A DNA stretch of 64,000 nucleotides from Liolophura sinensis (Eukaryota; Mollusca; Polyplacophora; Chitonida; Chitonidae): positions 24,003,127-24,067,126 of the forward strand of contig NC_088297.1 in NCBI RefSeq assembly GCF_032854445.1, given 5' to 3'. Positions 23,026-34,490 of this stretch are shown in pieces (within the stretch, counting starts at the first letter, position 1; each line of letters opens with the position of its first letter). The position numbers and the translations under genes were made by a program. Under the pieces are notes generated by a model, which worked only from the letters and a program-made list of their open reading frames with translations, did no database searches and was not told the DNA's origin.

Positions 23026-25403
23026 AGTCTGGGAGCTGAGCAAGGTTTAATTAACATGGAAGGTACAAAAGGTTAAGGTAAAGGGGGTGTAGTACTACCC
23101 AGCCTTAACACAGAACAGTCATCCATACGTTCGGTAGCGGGTGGGTGTGATAGGGGACGTCACCCGAAAACCCCCCAAATTGGATTTAATTAACATGAAA
23201 GGTACAAATTTCATTTCTATACCAAATGATTATGGGCACCACACTTAATCCAAATCTGCAAGGTAAGAATGGAATTTCAGGTAGAAAGATCACTTAAGAT
23301 CGACGTTAATTATCACTACTTCAGGTTTTAATTAAAATGAAAGTTACAAGTGTGGAACCAAGTCAAGAATGTACAGGGTGGTTGCCTGGTTGAGAATCAT
23401 TAAAGTAAGAATGACAATTGTGGTGATAAGGTTATGTAAGAACAGGTCAAAGGTCACTAGTTAAGCCAGGGACTACTTAAAAGTGGCATATCTCTTGAAC
23501 TAAATTATACACCAAGTTTAAATTGGTCTGTAAATGAAGAGAGAGTAAAAAAGCACCACTCGGATGTCAAAACTCCCAGAATGTTACTCCTAACTGGGTT
23601 AAATTTAGGAAAAAACACCTAAAAATGTACCTACCTGACCCCAGGCTAATTACCATTTTAATTAACATGAAAGGTATAATTACGAAACCACTGTGGATTT
23701 GTAGATGGTGGTCATCTGAATATAAATCCCCAATTGAAGAACGGAAGTTGAGGTGGGAACGTGACTTAATTTATTTATTTATTTATTTCATTGGTGTTTT
23801 ACGCCGTACTCAAGAATATTTCACTTATACTACAGCGGCCAGCATTATGGTGGGTGGAAACCGGGCAGAGCCCGGGGGAAACCCACGACCATCCGCAGGT
23901 TGCTTGCAGACCTTCCCACTTACGGCCGGAGAGGAAGCCAGCATGAGCTGGATTTGAACTCACAGCGACCGCATTGGTGAGAGGCTCCTGGGTCATTACG
24001 CTGCGCTAGCGCGCTAACCGACTAAGCCACGGAGGTCCCTGGAACGTCACTTAAGAATAGGTCAAAGGTCATACCACGCCCAATGACCTCTACTTAACAT
24101 TTTAATTAACATGGGAGGTACACGTTTAAAACAACATGGATATTGTTGCCAATAGTGTCACGAATGTTTTAGCACTAAAGATTTAAAAGGGCTTGGATAT
24201 ATCGTATCTGTTGTTAATGTTAACCATTGCACAATAGCCTAATAAACTAACTCAAGTGCTACCTCTTGAAGAACCTTAAACCAGGAAGAAATGATCACAA
24301 ATGTTTTAGCACGAAAGATTTGAAAGGGCTTGGATGTTGACCTAGTCCTTCAATGATCTGGACTTTAGGCAGTCACCAATGTTCTTTGGGCACTTTTGCT
24401 CGGCACCAGATATAACATACTCCCGCTTCTCCATCTCACCAAGACATCTTCTAGCACTGAATCAGTGTTTTGTTTTTTGAAAACTGGATTATGGCACCCA
24501 GCTGGCTCCTCATGCAACAAGTGCTCATGCTACAGGGCATGCCACATAATATCTAGTTGGGGCCCGGAATAGAGGCCTACTCCAACGAGGGAATTTTATA
24601 GAATAGTTGAATTATCTCTTTCCCCATTTAGACGTCTTTTTACCTTTGACCTATTCTTAAGTGTTCTTCCCCCATCAATTACCGTTCTTAAGTTGGTGAT
24701 TTATATGCAGATGACCACCATCTACAAATCCACAGTGGTTTTTGTACTTATACCTTTCATGTTAATCAACATGGTAATTAGCCTGGGGTCAGGTAGGTAC
24801 ATTTTTAGGTGTTTTTTTCCTAAATATAACCCAGTTAGGAGTAACATTCTTAAAAGTTTTGACATCCCAGTGGTGCTTTTTTACTCTCTCTTCATTTAGG
24901 GACCAATTTAAACTTGGTGTATAATTTAGTTCAAGAGATATACCACTTTTAAGTAGTTCCTATCTTAAGTAGTGACCTTTGACCTGTTCTTACATGACCT
25001 TTTCACCACAATTGTCATTCTTACTTTAGTGATTCTCAACCAGGCAACCACCCTGTACATTCCTGATTTGGTTCCACACTTGTAACTTTCATTTTAATTA
25101 AAACCTGAAGTAGTGATAATTAACGTCGTTCTTAAGTGATCTTTCTACCTGAAATTCCATTCTTACCTTGCAGATTTGGATTAAGTGTGGTGTCCATAAT
25201 CATTGGGTATAGAAATGAAATTTGTACCTTTCATGTTAATCAAATCAAATTTTGGGGGTTTTCGGGTGGCGCCCAGTATCACACCCACCGGCTACCGAAC
25301 GTAAGAATGACTGTTCTGTGTAAAGGCTGGGTAGTAGTACACCACCTTCACCTTAACCTTTTGTACCTTCCATGTTAATTAAACCTCGCCCAGCTCCCAG
25401 ACT
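23026..25403. repeat. Large inverted repeat (foldback element), arms ~0.75 kb
   Basis: The left arm starts at 23026 (AGTCTGGGAGCTGAGCAAGG) and the right arm ends at 25403 with its reverse complement (CAGCTCCCAGACT). Matching pairs continue inward: 23070-23100 with 25325-25365, 23640-23720 with 24700-24790, and GGTCAAAGGT at 24060 with its complement near 24645. Each arm is itself made of degenerate ~142-bp units carrying TTTTAATTAACATGAAAGGT (near 23048, 23188, 23330, 23657). The centre (about 24070-24630) includes two direct copies of GTTTTAGCACTAAAGATTT-type sequence. No transposase is present. It resembles a non-autonomous foldback transposon or a palindromic duplication. Confidence 0.8.
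23770..24040 (-). mobile_element. tRNA-derived SINE (family 1) inserted in the left arm of the inverted repeat
   Basis: Full length, minus orientation. Target duplication GGAACGTGACTTAA (23756-23769) and GGAACGTCACTTAA (24041-24054), one mismatch. The right arm has the uninterrupted sequence (GAACACTTAAGAATAGG complement near 24650), so the SINE entered after the arms were formed. Confidence 0.9.
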
Positions 25404-27045
25404 AGTGTATTTTAGGTAGAATAACAATCCTTACTGGCGTTTGGATACAGTTCTAGGCGTAAAACTTTTAGACTTGACTACAGAAGTAGGCGAGGCCTTA
25501 TACACGTAACTGGCAAGTGGGCATTGTATGAGGCGAAGAGTTACAACGCTTTCTTTTACGCTTGGCTTTTGTGTTAGGTGTCAAATTACAAACCTTAGCG
25601 ACAAGTGGGCATTGTATTAGGTGTAGCGTTTGGATACAATGCTAAGCATAGATTAGCAAAATTTCCTGACGGTTGGATACAGCATAGTGCCATCTGTTTC
25701 TTTCAACGTGTCAGCTATATTCGCCTATCTGTAAACTAAGGCATACGTGTAAGCCATATTCGTGATCACACAAGTTCACGATAACATCAAAGGAGGTAAT
25801 GAAGAAAATAAGCTCTTTTGTCTCTAAAATAAGCTTTAATGTCATATGAATGAGCGGGTAAGGTACGAGTTTATATGTGCATGTAATATCAACTTGCACA
25901 TGCGTATTGTGATGTGTCGGGCCTGCTGGGAAGTCTAATACTTGGAAGTTGAACTTGATGTCAGGATGGTGTGTTATGCATTAAAATACAAGTGATTATT
26001 GACCATCTGATTCGACTAAAGACCCATACCATGTAGTTTAACATTATCAATTAGCAAAAATTTTTTTAACTACATTTCTTATGCAATAATATGGACGTCC
26101 AATATATCAGTGTGTAGAATTTGTGGTGTTAAGTGTCACTGGCTAAAAACAATTTCGGTAGTGAGTCAGAGTGATTTTTACAGAGAGTTGAAAATAGGCG
26201 ACATGTTGATAGAAATTGACTGTAAGGGCAGGTCAATAAGACTTACTTGCTGCCTCGACATATTGCTTGCCATAGAATTTGTAAACTTACTGGCGGTTTG
26301 ATACAGTACTAGGCGTGTATTACACTAAAAGAAAGCCAAAATATGCTTTAAGGTTAATCATACAGAGAATTGAAAACTATGTGTAAAAATATTTTCATTT
26401 TTTTATATTTTTTTGAAGTGTGTTGAAAGGCATTCAAATATTTGAACACTGTGGTGGGCTTTAAGAGCCATGCTGAGAGTATCTAGGAAATCTGGCGTCA
26501 CATCGCTTTTTTTTCCCTGATGTTCACCAGAAGGAACGAATTTGGGGGAACATTATTGCAGTAATCTTTTACTTATGGGTAAAAACATTCCAACACTCAG
26601 TGTCGTGACTAGAGTTGAAAACACTTTCTGTGACGTCAAAATTCCTAAACAATGATAGCATGGTCCATAAAGCCCAACTTAGAAGTCAAATATTTGAACG
26701 CCTTTAACTCTTTTCACAAAAATCTAAAAAAAAATAAATAAATAAACGAAAACATATCTATGCACAGCTTTAAGTGCTGTATTTAGTGATGCCTAACTCG
26801 ATTTCTAGAGGCCTATTTATTTAAGTTTCTAAATGTCTTACACTGCCGCTTGGACATCGTTCTGGCTGATCCAGGATCCGTCCAATTACAGAGCAGGAGT
26901 AGCACCCAGAACATGGATAACATGGTCGGGACGTTGAGAAGTGACCACGTGGTATACCAAATCTGCAATCATGAGCAGAAATGTCATTCAATATCGCTGC
27001 TGTTATGATGCCCTGAAAATCATAAAACTAAATGGCCACATATAA
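25404..27045. other. No supported gene
   Basis: Weak direct repeats near 25430-25690 (GGATACAGT / AAGTGGGCATTGTAT, two to three copies). No exon recognised; the ORF at 26110-26301 has no support. Confidence 0.4.
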
Positions 27046-27172
27046 ACTATATTTGTGGCCACTTTTAAACTATATTTGTGGTCACATATAAACTATATTT
27101 GTGGCCACATATAAACAGTATTTGTGGCCACATATAAACTATATTTGTGGCCACTTATAAACTATATTTGAT
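27045..27172 (+). repeat. ~24-bp tandem repeat, 5-6 units
   Basis: Units TTTGTGGCCACATATAAACT with AT-rich ends; one unit has CAGTATT in place of CTATATT. Short and nearly uniform. Confidence 0.85.
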
Positions 27173-30100
27173 TACCAGGGTCAATGTCAGGCGACTTTCA
27201 ACTAACGCAGAAGACGGGGAAGAGATTCCAAAGCTAGCTGAAAAGAAACGAAATACCTGACAAAGTGTGAGAGTGGACCAGTCTGAAATCTTACCTGGAT
27301 ATTCCAGCAAAGCGGTAATATGTATCAAACTCAAAAACGTTTGTCCAGTGAACCCTGTGATGTGATATCAAGGTAAATATTGCTCCAGTCTTGACATTTT
27401 ATACACATCTGGAGAGAGAAAATCTATAAGAATCGTTCGGTTGTGGTTTTGTGTCGACACCTGTTAGACCGAAGGGTCATTATATTACCGTCTCTTAAAA
27501 TATACGCAAATGCAAACATAACATGACAGACAGTGTGTTTACATTAAAAAAATAAAAAAAAAACAATTACTGTTTGTGGTTATCAAACATGTGAGACAAC
27601 CACATTAAATTTTGCAAAGGACCTGGTACGGTAGGTCGGATAATCGGGTCCAGAGAGGCCAATAAGATAAGAAAGTGCAAATTTAAACATTCCAGTGCAA
27701 TTATGTGAATTCCCCAATCAGAGGTACAAAACTTGGTCGAAGCCTTCAGAAATTAGTTTGTTATGGAAGAGATGGTTGCTTAGCAAATGTAATAACCTGT
27801 CAAAATGCACACAAAATGCCAATTTTTTGAGACGTTTAAAATCCGCATTTTTGCCATAGTCTGCCAGGCATCCTTCATAGTACAGTCAACTAAAGACTTC
27901 ACTATGGAAAATATGTAGCACCTCGAGGAAGAGTTCGAATTTTTATGGTTCTTTCTCGTCTTTGGAAACATACTTTTGTGTGAGTAAGGATATCGGCCGC
28001 CTTGCAATAAATAAGTGTTATCATATATATGAATGGATAAATGTCAAGTTAAGGTAAGCGTATCATTTGGTAACAATAGCGAATTATAAGGCTGAACATT
28101 ACATTTGTTACATATTTATTTGATTGACCAGTGCATCATTACGTGATCAAGAATTTTACACGTTACACTTGTGGTGCAATGATTTTCCCCACTCTAAAGT
28201 GTCAAATGGAAAAAAATATTACAGTGTGACTGTAGCAGGCTACCACTTTTCGATTTCATGACCTATACATCGCTTTAGTGTGTGTTTGGAGTTGCATAAC
28301 TCGCATGCCTCTTTCTTATGCAACAGGAACAGAAGAGTAAAACAGAAATGAAAAATGAAGTGATCTTTTGGGCGTGTCAGCAGCTGTCACACACAGCTAT
28401 TGTAATTTGCATTGTTGTAATTTGCAATTATGCATAATTTGATGTTTATAAAACACAGTTTAGAGCAAAATAGAATATCGTCTAATGACGTCATCCGTGA
28501 CTAACACGACCGACATGATCCATACAGTTCAGAGGAGAGCTCAAATAATTTATTTCCTTTTATTTTGTTCAGATAGATTTTAAAAATAATTTATGCGTCC
28601 AGTGAAAAATTGTTTTTGTTTTGTTCTAAATCTTATTTTAATCTTTTATGTGCATATTACTATTATAAACGTATCAATAAGCCAAGTTTAAGGCAACTTG
28701 TGAAATAAACAATCCCAAAAGAAAGACCTCAAAAAGTTAATTTTGTCCAGATTTAAAGGTTGTGCTATCGACCTGTAAAAGAGCTATTCTTACCATAACT
28801 AAGGGAAGTCATAATCAATATTTTTCATCTGGCGTTTAAATTAGAGACATAAAATCACAAATAATTATGGGCGTCTTTGGATCAATAATCTAAAATTCTT
28901 CCTTCCATGTCGATCAAGGGCCTCCATGGCCTAGTAGTTGGTGTACTAAGGCAACTCACCGACCCAGTGATGATGTCATGACAATCGTCAACGTGTCATG
29001 ACATTTGTCAACGCATCATGACAATTGTCAACGTGTCCTGACACGTTGCCCAGACCAAGCGTGTTTTCTTTTCAATTTTACAAATGTATTTGCTAGAAAT
29101 TTCAGCAGGAAATAGAATATCCCCAACTTTTTGTTTCAACAGTTCAGTATGGTGGTCTACACGCTAAGGCCTCCTTAGTCGTGCCATCTTGTATGATTGC
29201 CAGACTGGATCACAGAAAGCAGCCTAGAATCAACTTACATTGATCCTGCACATTAAGACAATGTGTGCATTTCATCATGGGTTTTTCTTCATTCTGATTG
29301 ATTCATCCACACCATAAGGACATTTAACTGTTTTTGTGAACTGTAATAGCCGTTATTATTAGAAAAACTGAATACACTATCTTAATGCCGCTGCGATGAT
29401 AACTGCTGTGCGATATTGTCATAAACCAGCCCCCACAGGAAAAAGCTTTGAGAGTTTTACAGACTTTTATTCTCCCCCTTGCCGCCACCCGCAACCACCA
29501 CCATTGTCATGATTTACCTTCACTTAACTTACCAATTCAGCTACATTTTTTTTTTTGAAAACACAACTCTCGTCACATCTTTATCGTTTTTTCACGCCTC
29601 TCCCACCAGGCTTTCCCACGGGCAGATCAATATACATTTCCGCTGTTCAGTTAAAATGAGGTCAATTTCATGTCTGTTAACGGTTAGTAAAGAAGCTGAC
29701 CATTTCAAACTCTTCTCAGCGACTGTAATGAGACGAACTATCACAGGTCCGATCTATATTGTAGCGGATGTTTCTTTAAAACCCCAGTCTAATGACCTTC
29801 AGAGATTAAGAATACAGGCTTTTGTCTGTTCTCTGTGTATCACCAGTGAATCTTTATTGACTCCGAGGTAAAAAGTCTTATATTTTTCGTAGCGTATGGG
29901 ACCGATATTTAACCCGAGTATTTGGAGACATCATTACAGAAGTGTGGATTTTCTCTCCGTACTCCAATCATTAATTCAGTGTTGTTACTCTGTTTCATAC
30001 ACCAAATACACTCCCCGTCTGTATTGCTCCAGTTTAACTATTGGAGGAAAACTCAAGTCTTACGACTTATTTCATTGAATCGGCAAAAGCAGCATAATAG

Positions 30101-30220
30101 AAGATCCGAAGATATATACATTCAAATCATCAAATGTTTCTTCAGAATCAGCAGTACCATGAGCAAGAGAGAGTTTCAGGGGGAATAACTCCGGCGGCTT
30201 GTTGACAGGGCTAACTTTGT
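27173..30220. other. No supported gene; small repeats only
   Basis: About 3 kb with no convincing exon. At 28965-29050 a ~21-bp unit (TCATGACAATTGTCAACGTG) recurs four times. GGGCCTCCATGGCCTAGTAG at 28919 resembles a tRNA-like SINE head but no SINE body follows. Confidence 0.4.
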
Positions 30221-30221
30221 C

Positions 30222-30736
30222 ATCTCTCTAGCAGACAAGGCTCCTAATAATGTCATCTTTATTTGCAAGAATTATTATTATAAAATTCTTGTTCAAGAGC
30301 TATGTACATCTACAAAAACATCCACGTATTCTGCTATTACATGTACTCTGGAGGAACTATTAAATAAACACAAAACCATTCTCAAAGAAAGGCGCATAAA
30401 TATACCCACTCGTCATACAGAAATAATACAACTTAACTGGATTCCTAAAATGCATAAATCCACATACAAGGCTCGATTTATTGCGGATTCAAGAAGTTGT
30501 ACCACCATCCACTTACGAGAGCGTTACAAGAAGTAAAGTCATTTTGGAATAAGTATTGTTGTGCCATAACAAAAAAATCAGGTGTCAACTGCCTGTGGAT
30601 TTTTAACAACTCCAAACCTTTTCGCCATTTTCGTGTTGCCGTTGGCTCAATGATCTTCTCTTATACAGGTCATCTATTTCATGTGAAATACTCAGTCCAG
30701 TCAAGTAATCACAATTACACTTCCAATGGAACTTGA
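30222..30736 (+). pseudogene. Penelope-like retroelement reverse transcriptase fragment, frameshifted
   Basis: Frame 1 (30222-30536) reads ISLADKAPNNVIFICKNYYY, then ELLNKHKTIL, LNWIPKMHKSTYKARFIADS and stops at TAA 30534. A second frame continues the same similarity as PLTRALQEVKSFWNKYCCA and KSGVNCLWIFNNSKPF. The order DKAPNNVxFxCK..YY, WIPKxHKxxYKxRFIA, LxxxLxxVKxxxxKY and SGVNxxWIxxNSK is characteristic of the RT region of Penelope-like elements as I recall them. The catalytic YADD region is not found. One frameshift and truncation at both ends show it is dead. Confidence 0.7.
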
Positions 30737-30899
30737 AACAACCAGATTACTTTCTGGTAACACCAGTCAATTTGATGTGAATTAAAGATTATCCATAAGT
30801 TTTTCGTCACCATATGTTATATATTTCCGGATCTTTGTTTTTTTCTTTTCCGTTTTTCAGTGCCATTCCTTATTTATTTTGTTATTCATTTAGTAAATT

Positions 30900-31205
30900 T
30901 GTGTTTATATAACGTCGTTAGAGCGTCCGCTTCAAAGTCGGGAGACCAGGGATCAAACCCGGATCAGTGCAGGCCTACACGCTTTGCAATGTCATCGCCA
31001 ACCTTTTCTGCAGGTGTCACATACGAATCAGTTTAGGCATGCAGAGTGCTTTGCCATGTCACCAACAACCTTCTCTGCAGGTGTCACTTGCGAATGATTT
31101 CAGGCCTGCAGAGTGCTTTGCTATGCCATCACCAACCTTTCCAGCAGGTGTCACTTGCGAATCATTTCAGGCCTGCAGAGCGCTTTGCCATGTCATTCCC
31201 ACCAA
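30900..31205 (+). repeat. ~70-bp tandem repeat (4 units) beginning in a SINE-like head
   Basis: GTTAGAGCGTCCGCTTCAAAGTCGG with GATCAAACCCGG (30920-30962) looks like a tRNA-derived SINE head. It then runs into four units carrying CAGGCCTGCAGAGTGCTTTG and CTGCAGGTGTCACTTGCGAA. The array may have formed within the SINE copy. Confidence 0.65.
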
Positions 31206-31269
31206 TATTTCATGTTTTTTTTAAATTTAGGAACTCACTATACAGGCATTTTCCAACTCATGCAATAAT

Positions 31270-31860
31270 CTCTGGACTCTGATCGTCTGGTCAAGAAAGC
31301 AAAAAACCTTGCTGCCTCCTGATACCAATGGTAATCGTCTTTCTTTTTTCCCTGTAGCAATCTTCTGACACCAATGGTAACGGTCTGTTTTGCTTCCCTC
31401 TAGCAGCCTCCTGACACCGCCTGTTTTGCTTCGTACTCTTGTCCTTCTGACACCACTGGTAACCATCTGTTATACTTCGCTCTAGCAGCTATCTGGCACC
31501 AATGTCAATTGTCTATTTTGCTTTGGACTCTCAGCCTTCTAACACCAATGATAACCGTTTGTTTTGCGTCGCTGTAGCAGCCTTCTGACATTAATGGCAC
31601 CCGTCTATTTTGATTCGCTCTAACACCCCCATGACACCAAGGCTGACCGTCTGTTTCGCTTATCTCTAGCAGGCTCCTGACACCAATGGCAACCGTCTAT
31701 TTTGCTTCTCTATAGCTGACATAAATGGTAACCGTCTGTTTTGCTTCGCACTTTCAGCCTTCTGACACCGATGGTAACCGTCTGCTATGCTTCGCTCTAG
31801 AAGCCCTCTAGCACCAATGGCTACCGTCTGTTTTGCTTCGCACCCTCAGCCTTATGATCA
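31270..31860 (+). repeat. ~52-bp minisatellite, about 11 units
   Basis: Units carry CCTTCTGACACCAATGGTAA, CCGTCTGTTTTGCTTCGCTC and TAGCAG. They are moderately diverged, with some units deleted internally. Confidence 0.85.
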
Positions 31861-32039
31861 TTTTAACGATTTTGTTGACATAACACGTATGTGTACACGT
31901 GGAAAGCTCGTCGGTATCGTGCCGTGGATCGATAGTTTTAATCAGGCACTGATTTTCTCCACACAGATCAGCTAGCAGTGGCATGAATGAGAAATTCTTG
32001 TGCATAGCTTCAAAACAAAGATCATCTAAGTATAGAGAA

Positions 32040-32120
32040 CCAGAAATGTCTGTGTGTCTGTCTGTGTGTCTGTCTGTGTGTCTGCCTGTCCGTGTGTATG
32101 TATGTCTGTGTATGTATGAT
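32040..32120 (+). repeat. (TGTC/TGTG)n microsatellite
   Basis: Imperfect TGTCTGTGTGTC tract of about 75 bp. It produces spurious open frames on both strands. Confidence 0.85.
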
Positions 32121-32214
32121 ATTGCAACCAGCAAGGAAACAAAAATGTCATTGATCATTTCGGTACTTGTTGGTGCCTTGATTGACCTCGATTGGCGCTG
32201 AGCACTGAACACTG

Positions 32215-32322
32215 GTTAGCCCTATATCAGTATAATGTGACTGGCTGGGGAGTCTTCATACTACTGAAAAATTGTTAATTATGACGATAAACCCAAAGCG
32301 TTTAACTCACTCACTCACTTAT
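32215..32322 (+). mobile_element. SINE family 3, 3' fragment with (ACTC)n tail
   Basis: TATCAGTATAATGTGACTGG, then GAAAAATTGTTAATTATGAC and a tail of CACTCACTCACT. It matches the 3' part of the 10.8-kb element, with the middle deleted. Confidence 0.7.
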
Positions 32323-32440
32323 TTATAAACTTAGCAATAAGGCCATCTTTTTATATTACTTCAGGAGTTTAAACAAACAGATCCCCAGATCCCGAGTTAC
32401 TTTTGTGATAACACAGTTTATCTTCTCCCGCTAATTGGCT

Positions 32441-32688
32441 GGGGCCTCCGTGGCTCAGTTGATTAGCGCGTGACCCAGGAGCGGTCGCTGTAAGTTCAAG
32501 GCCAGCTCAAACTGTCTTCTCTCTCCGAACGTATTTGGGAAGGTTTTTCCAGCAACCTGCGGATGGCCGTGGGTTTCCCCTGGGCGCTGCCCGGTTTCCA
32601 ACCACCATAATGCTGGCCGCTGTCGTATAAGTGAAATATTCTTGAGATCGGCGTAAAAAAGCAATCAAATACTAGTAAACAAATAAAT
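32441..32688 (+). mobile_element. tRNA-derived SINE (family 1)
   Basis: Plus orientation: GGGGCCTCCGTGGCTCAGTT head with box A, a ~14-bp deletion before GACCCAGGAG, GTAAGTTCAAGGCC as B box, the CCACCATAATGCTG body and a CAAATAAAT tail. A possible short target duplication CTAATT flanks it. Confidence 0.85.
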
Positions 32689-33044
32689 CTAATTACCTTA
32701 CTGTACCTAATGTACATATCCAGTTGTATTAATCTCGACCAGGAAATCTCTGACCTAACTCCCAAACTGGTTAACCCCTGTTTTGAACAGGTTCGCACAT
32801 TTTTCTCTGCACACACATGGATCTGTTCCTATGCAGCAAGCTTTCGCCGTAAGTCTTGACAATGGACCGGTTTTTGTTCAAGTTTTCTTTAACACATAAA
32901 TATAAAGAGAGAATTTAAGTAAGAGGGCCGTTGAGCTAAACTGAAATTTCAAATTAGACCATGGCAAATATCTAGTAATGAATAAACATGTCTGGGTTTA
33001 GGTACACTTTCAACAGTTAAGTTACATGTTGACAACGTGATTGG

Positions 33045-33297
33045 GTATTGGTCTTCCACAAAAACTGCTTCACTGAGACGCCTTACCGAAGGCAAGTAAG
33101 ACAGACACACATACACACACACCTCCCCGCCCAAGCCGTTATACTGATACGGTCACCTTCTCGTCACACTATACACCTAATGTTGAACATCGAGTTACAA
33201 CTTCCTCTTTTGAAGTCGTAGGTGTGACCCGACCCATGACTGACCCTGGATCTACCTCCTCCATGCGGACGCTCTAGTAACTGAGCCTTCGGGGCCA
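33045..33297 (-). mobile_element. tRNA-derived SINE (family 2)
   Basis: Minus orientation. The head complement GGCCCCGAAGGCTCAGTTAC and body (GCCGACCTGCC-like replaced, CTTGCCTTCGGTAAGGCGTC present) match the 15.16-kb element. An ACAC-rich insertion lies at 33102-33122. Confidence 0.65.
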
Positions 33298-33339
33298 GTC
33301 AAACTATTATTTTTTTCAGGAAATAGGGTATTTAAAATA

Positions 33340-33707
33340 TTTTTGTATGGTGGATACATTGGACCACCTTTTGGTATTTATCGTCGTTTTATAATAATTT
33401 CCTAAAAAGATGTAATGCATCTCTAATAAATATATCTGAAAGTAATTTTGTTGTTCTATCCAAACACTGGTATTTAATCTGAATTATAAAATTATTAATG
33501 AATATATTAAAAATATCAATATGATCAAAATCCAGGTTTAACATATTTGTTAGGTGAAGAGATCAAATTCTAGTGCAAATGTATCATTAATCATATGTCA
33601 AATCATCATTTATGACATTATTACACAAAAACTATATGTACCAAAGACTATATGTACCAAAGACTATATGTACCAAAAGGTGGTCTCAAATACCCACCAT
33701 ACCAAAA
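33340..33707. mobile_element. MITE copy 1 (terminal inverted repeats)
   Basis: It begins TTTTGTATGGTGGATACATT and ends TACCCACCATACCAAAA, inverted complements of each other over about 35 bp with mismatches. The interior matches copy 2 at 38735-39040 (for example TTAATCTGAATTAT and CACATTATTACACAAA-like segments). An internal 16-bp triplication, ACTATATGTACCAAAG (33632-33680), lies next to the right terminus. No coding capacity, so it depended on a transposase from elsewhere. Confidence 0.8.
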
Positions 33708-34490
33708 CTATTGTCACGTGTCTTTAGAGACATACACAGAGACATACACAGGGCCACACACACATAGAGACGGAAATACATACAGACGGACAATATCATC
33801 GACTTCAACCTTCTTCTGGTCACCAATGGAATATGCGTTCCCACCCAATGGCAACTCGGGTCCAAGCTGGATTAACCATTGTCCTCTTGTAATGAATGAA
33901 CATGAATAAGCCACAGAATACACGGCTTGGACCCGAACGACTTTAGGCGGGAAACGTTCCTCATTGTAAAAGACGGTGTCTCCTAGGTACGACATGCTGC
34001 CTCACTGAAATGAGGCCGACATGTGACTCAACTTTGTGGTTGACCATTATCAAGCCTGTCCACCAACGTTAAGGGTTTCAGGATACATTAAACGCTTGGT
34101 TTTTATTTCTTAATATGGAGTACATAATGTGGCCTGACATGTGAAAATACAAAACATCTCATGTTTTTATGACTTTAGTCTACAGTTTTTCTCAGGCCCC
34201 AGTAGTCCTGAAATTAAGTAGCCCGCTGTGGTGAAGTCAACGGTGATACCTGTCATAACTTGAAATGACGTCCGAGGATTATTCAGAAATATAATATAAG
34301 CCTAAAAAAATTTCTAGTTATCTGGCATATTCTTCAGTCATTTTCTATAAAACCACACTCTTCATTTTATATGATCTTTTTATGTAGGAAGGACGAGCCC
34401 ACATTGGCCATTCTTGGCGATAGCAGGATTCGCATTGAACCCGGTCTTTCCCACGCAGCCTGAACAACTAGGTCATTTGCCGATTTCAAT
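33708..34490. other. No supported gene
   Basis: Contains a short CA-rich stretch (33725-33775). A tRNA-like B box (GCATTGAACCCGG near 34432) on either strand is not enough to call an RNA gene or SINE. Confidence 0.35.
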
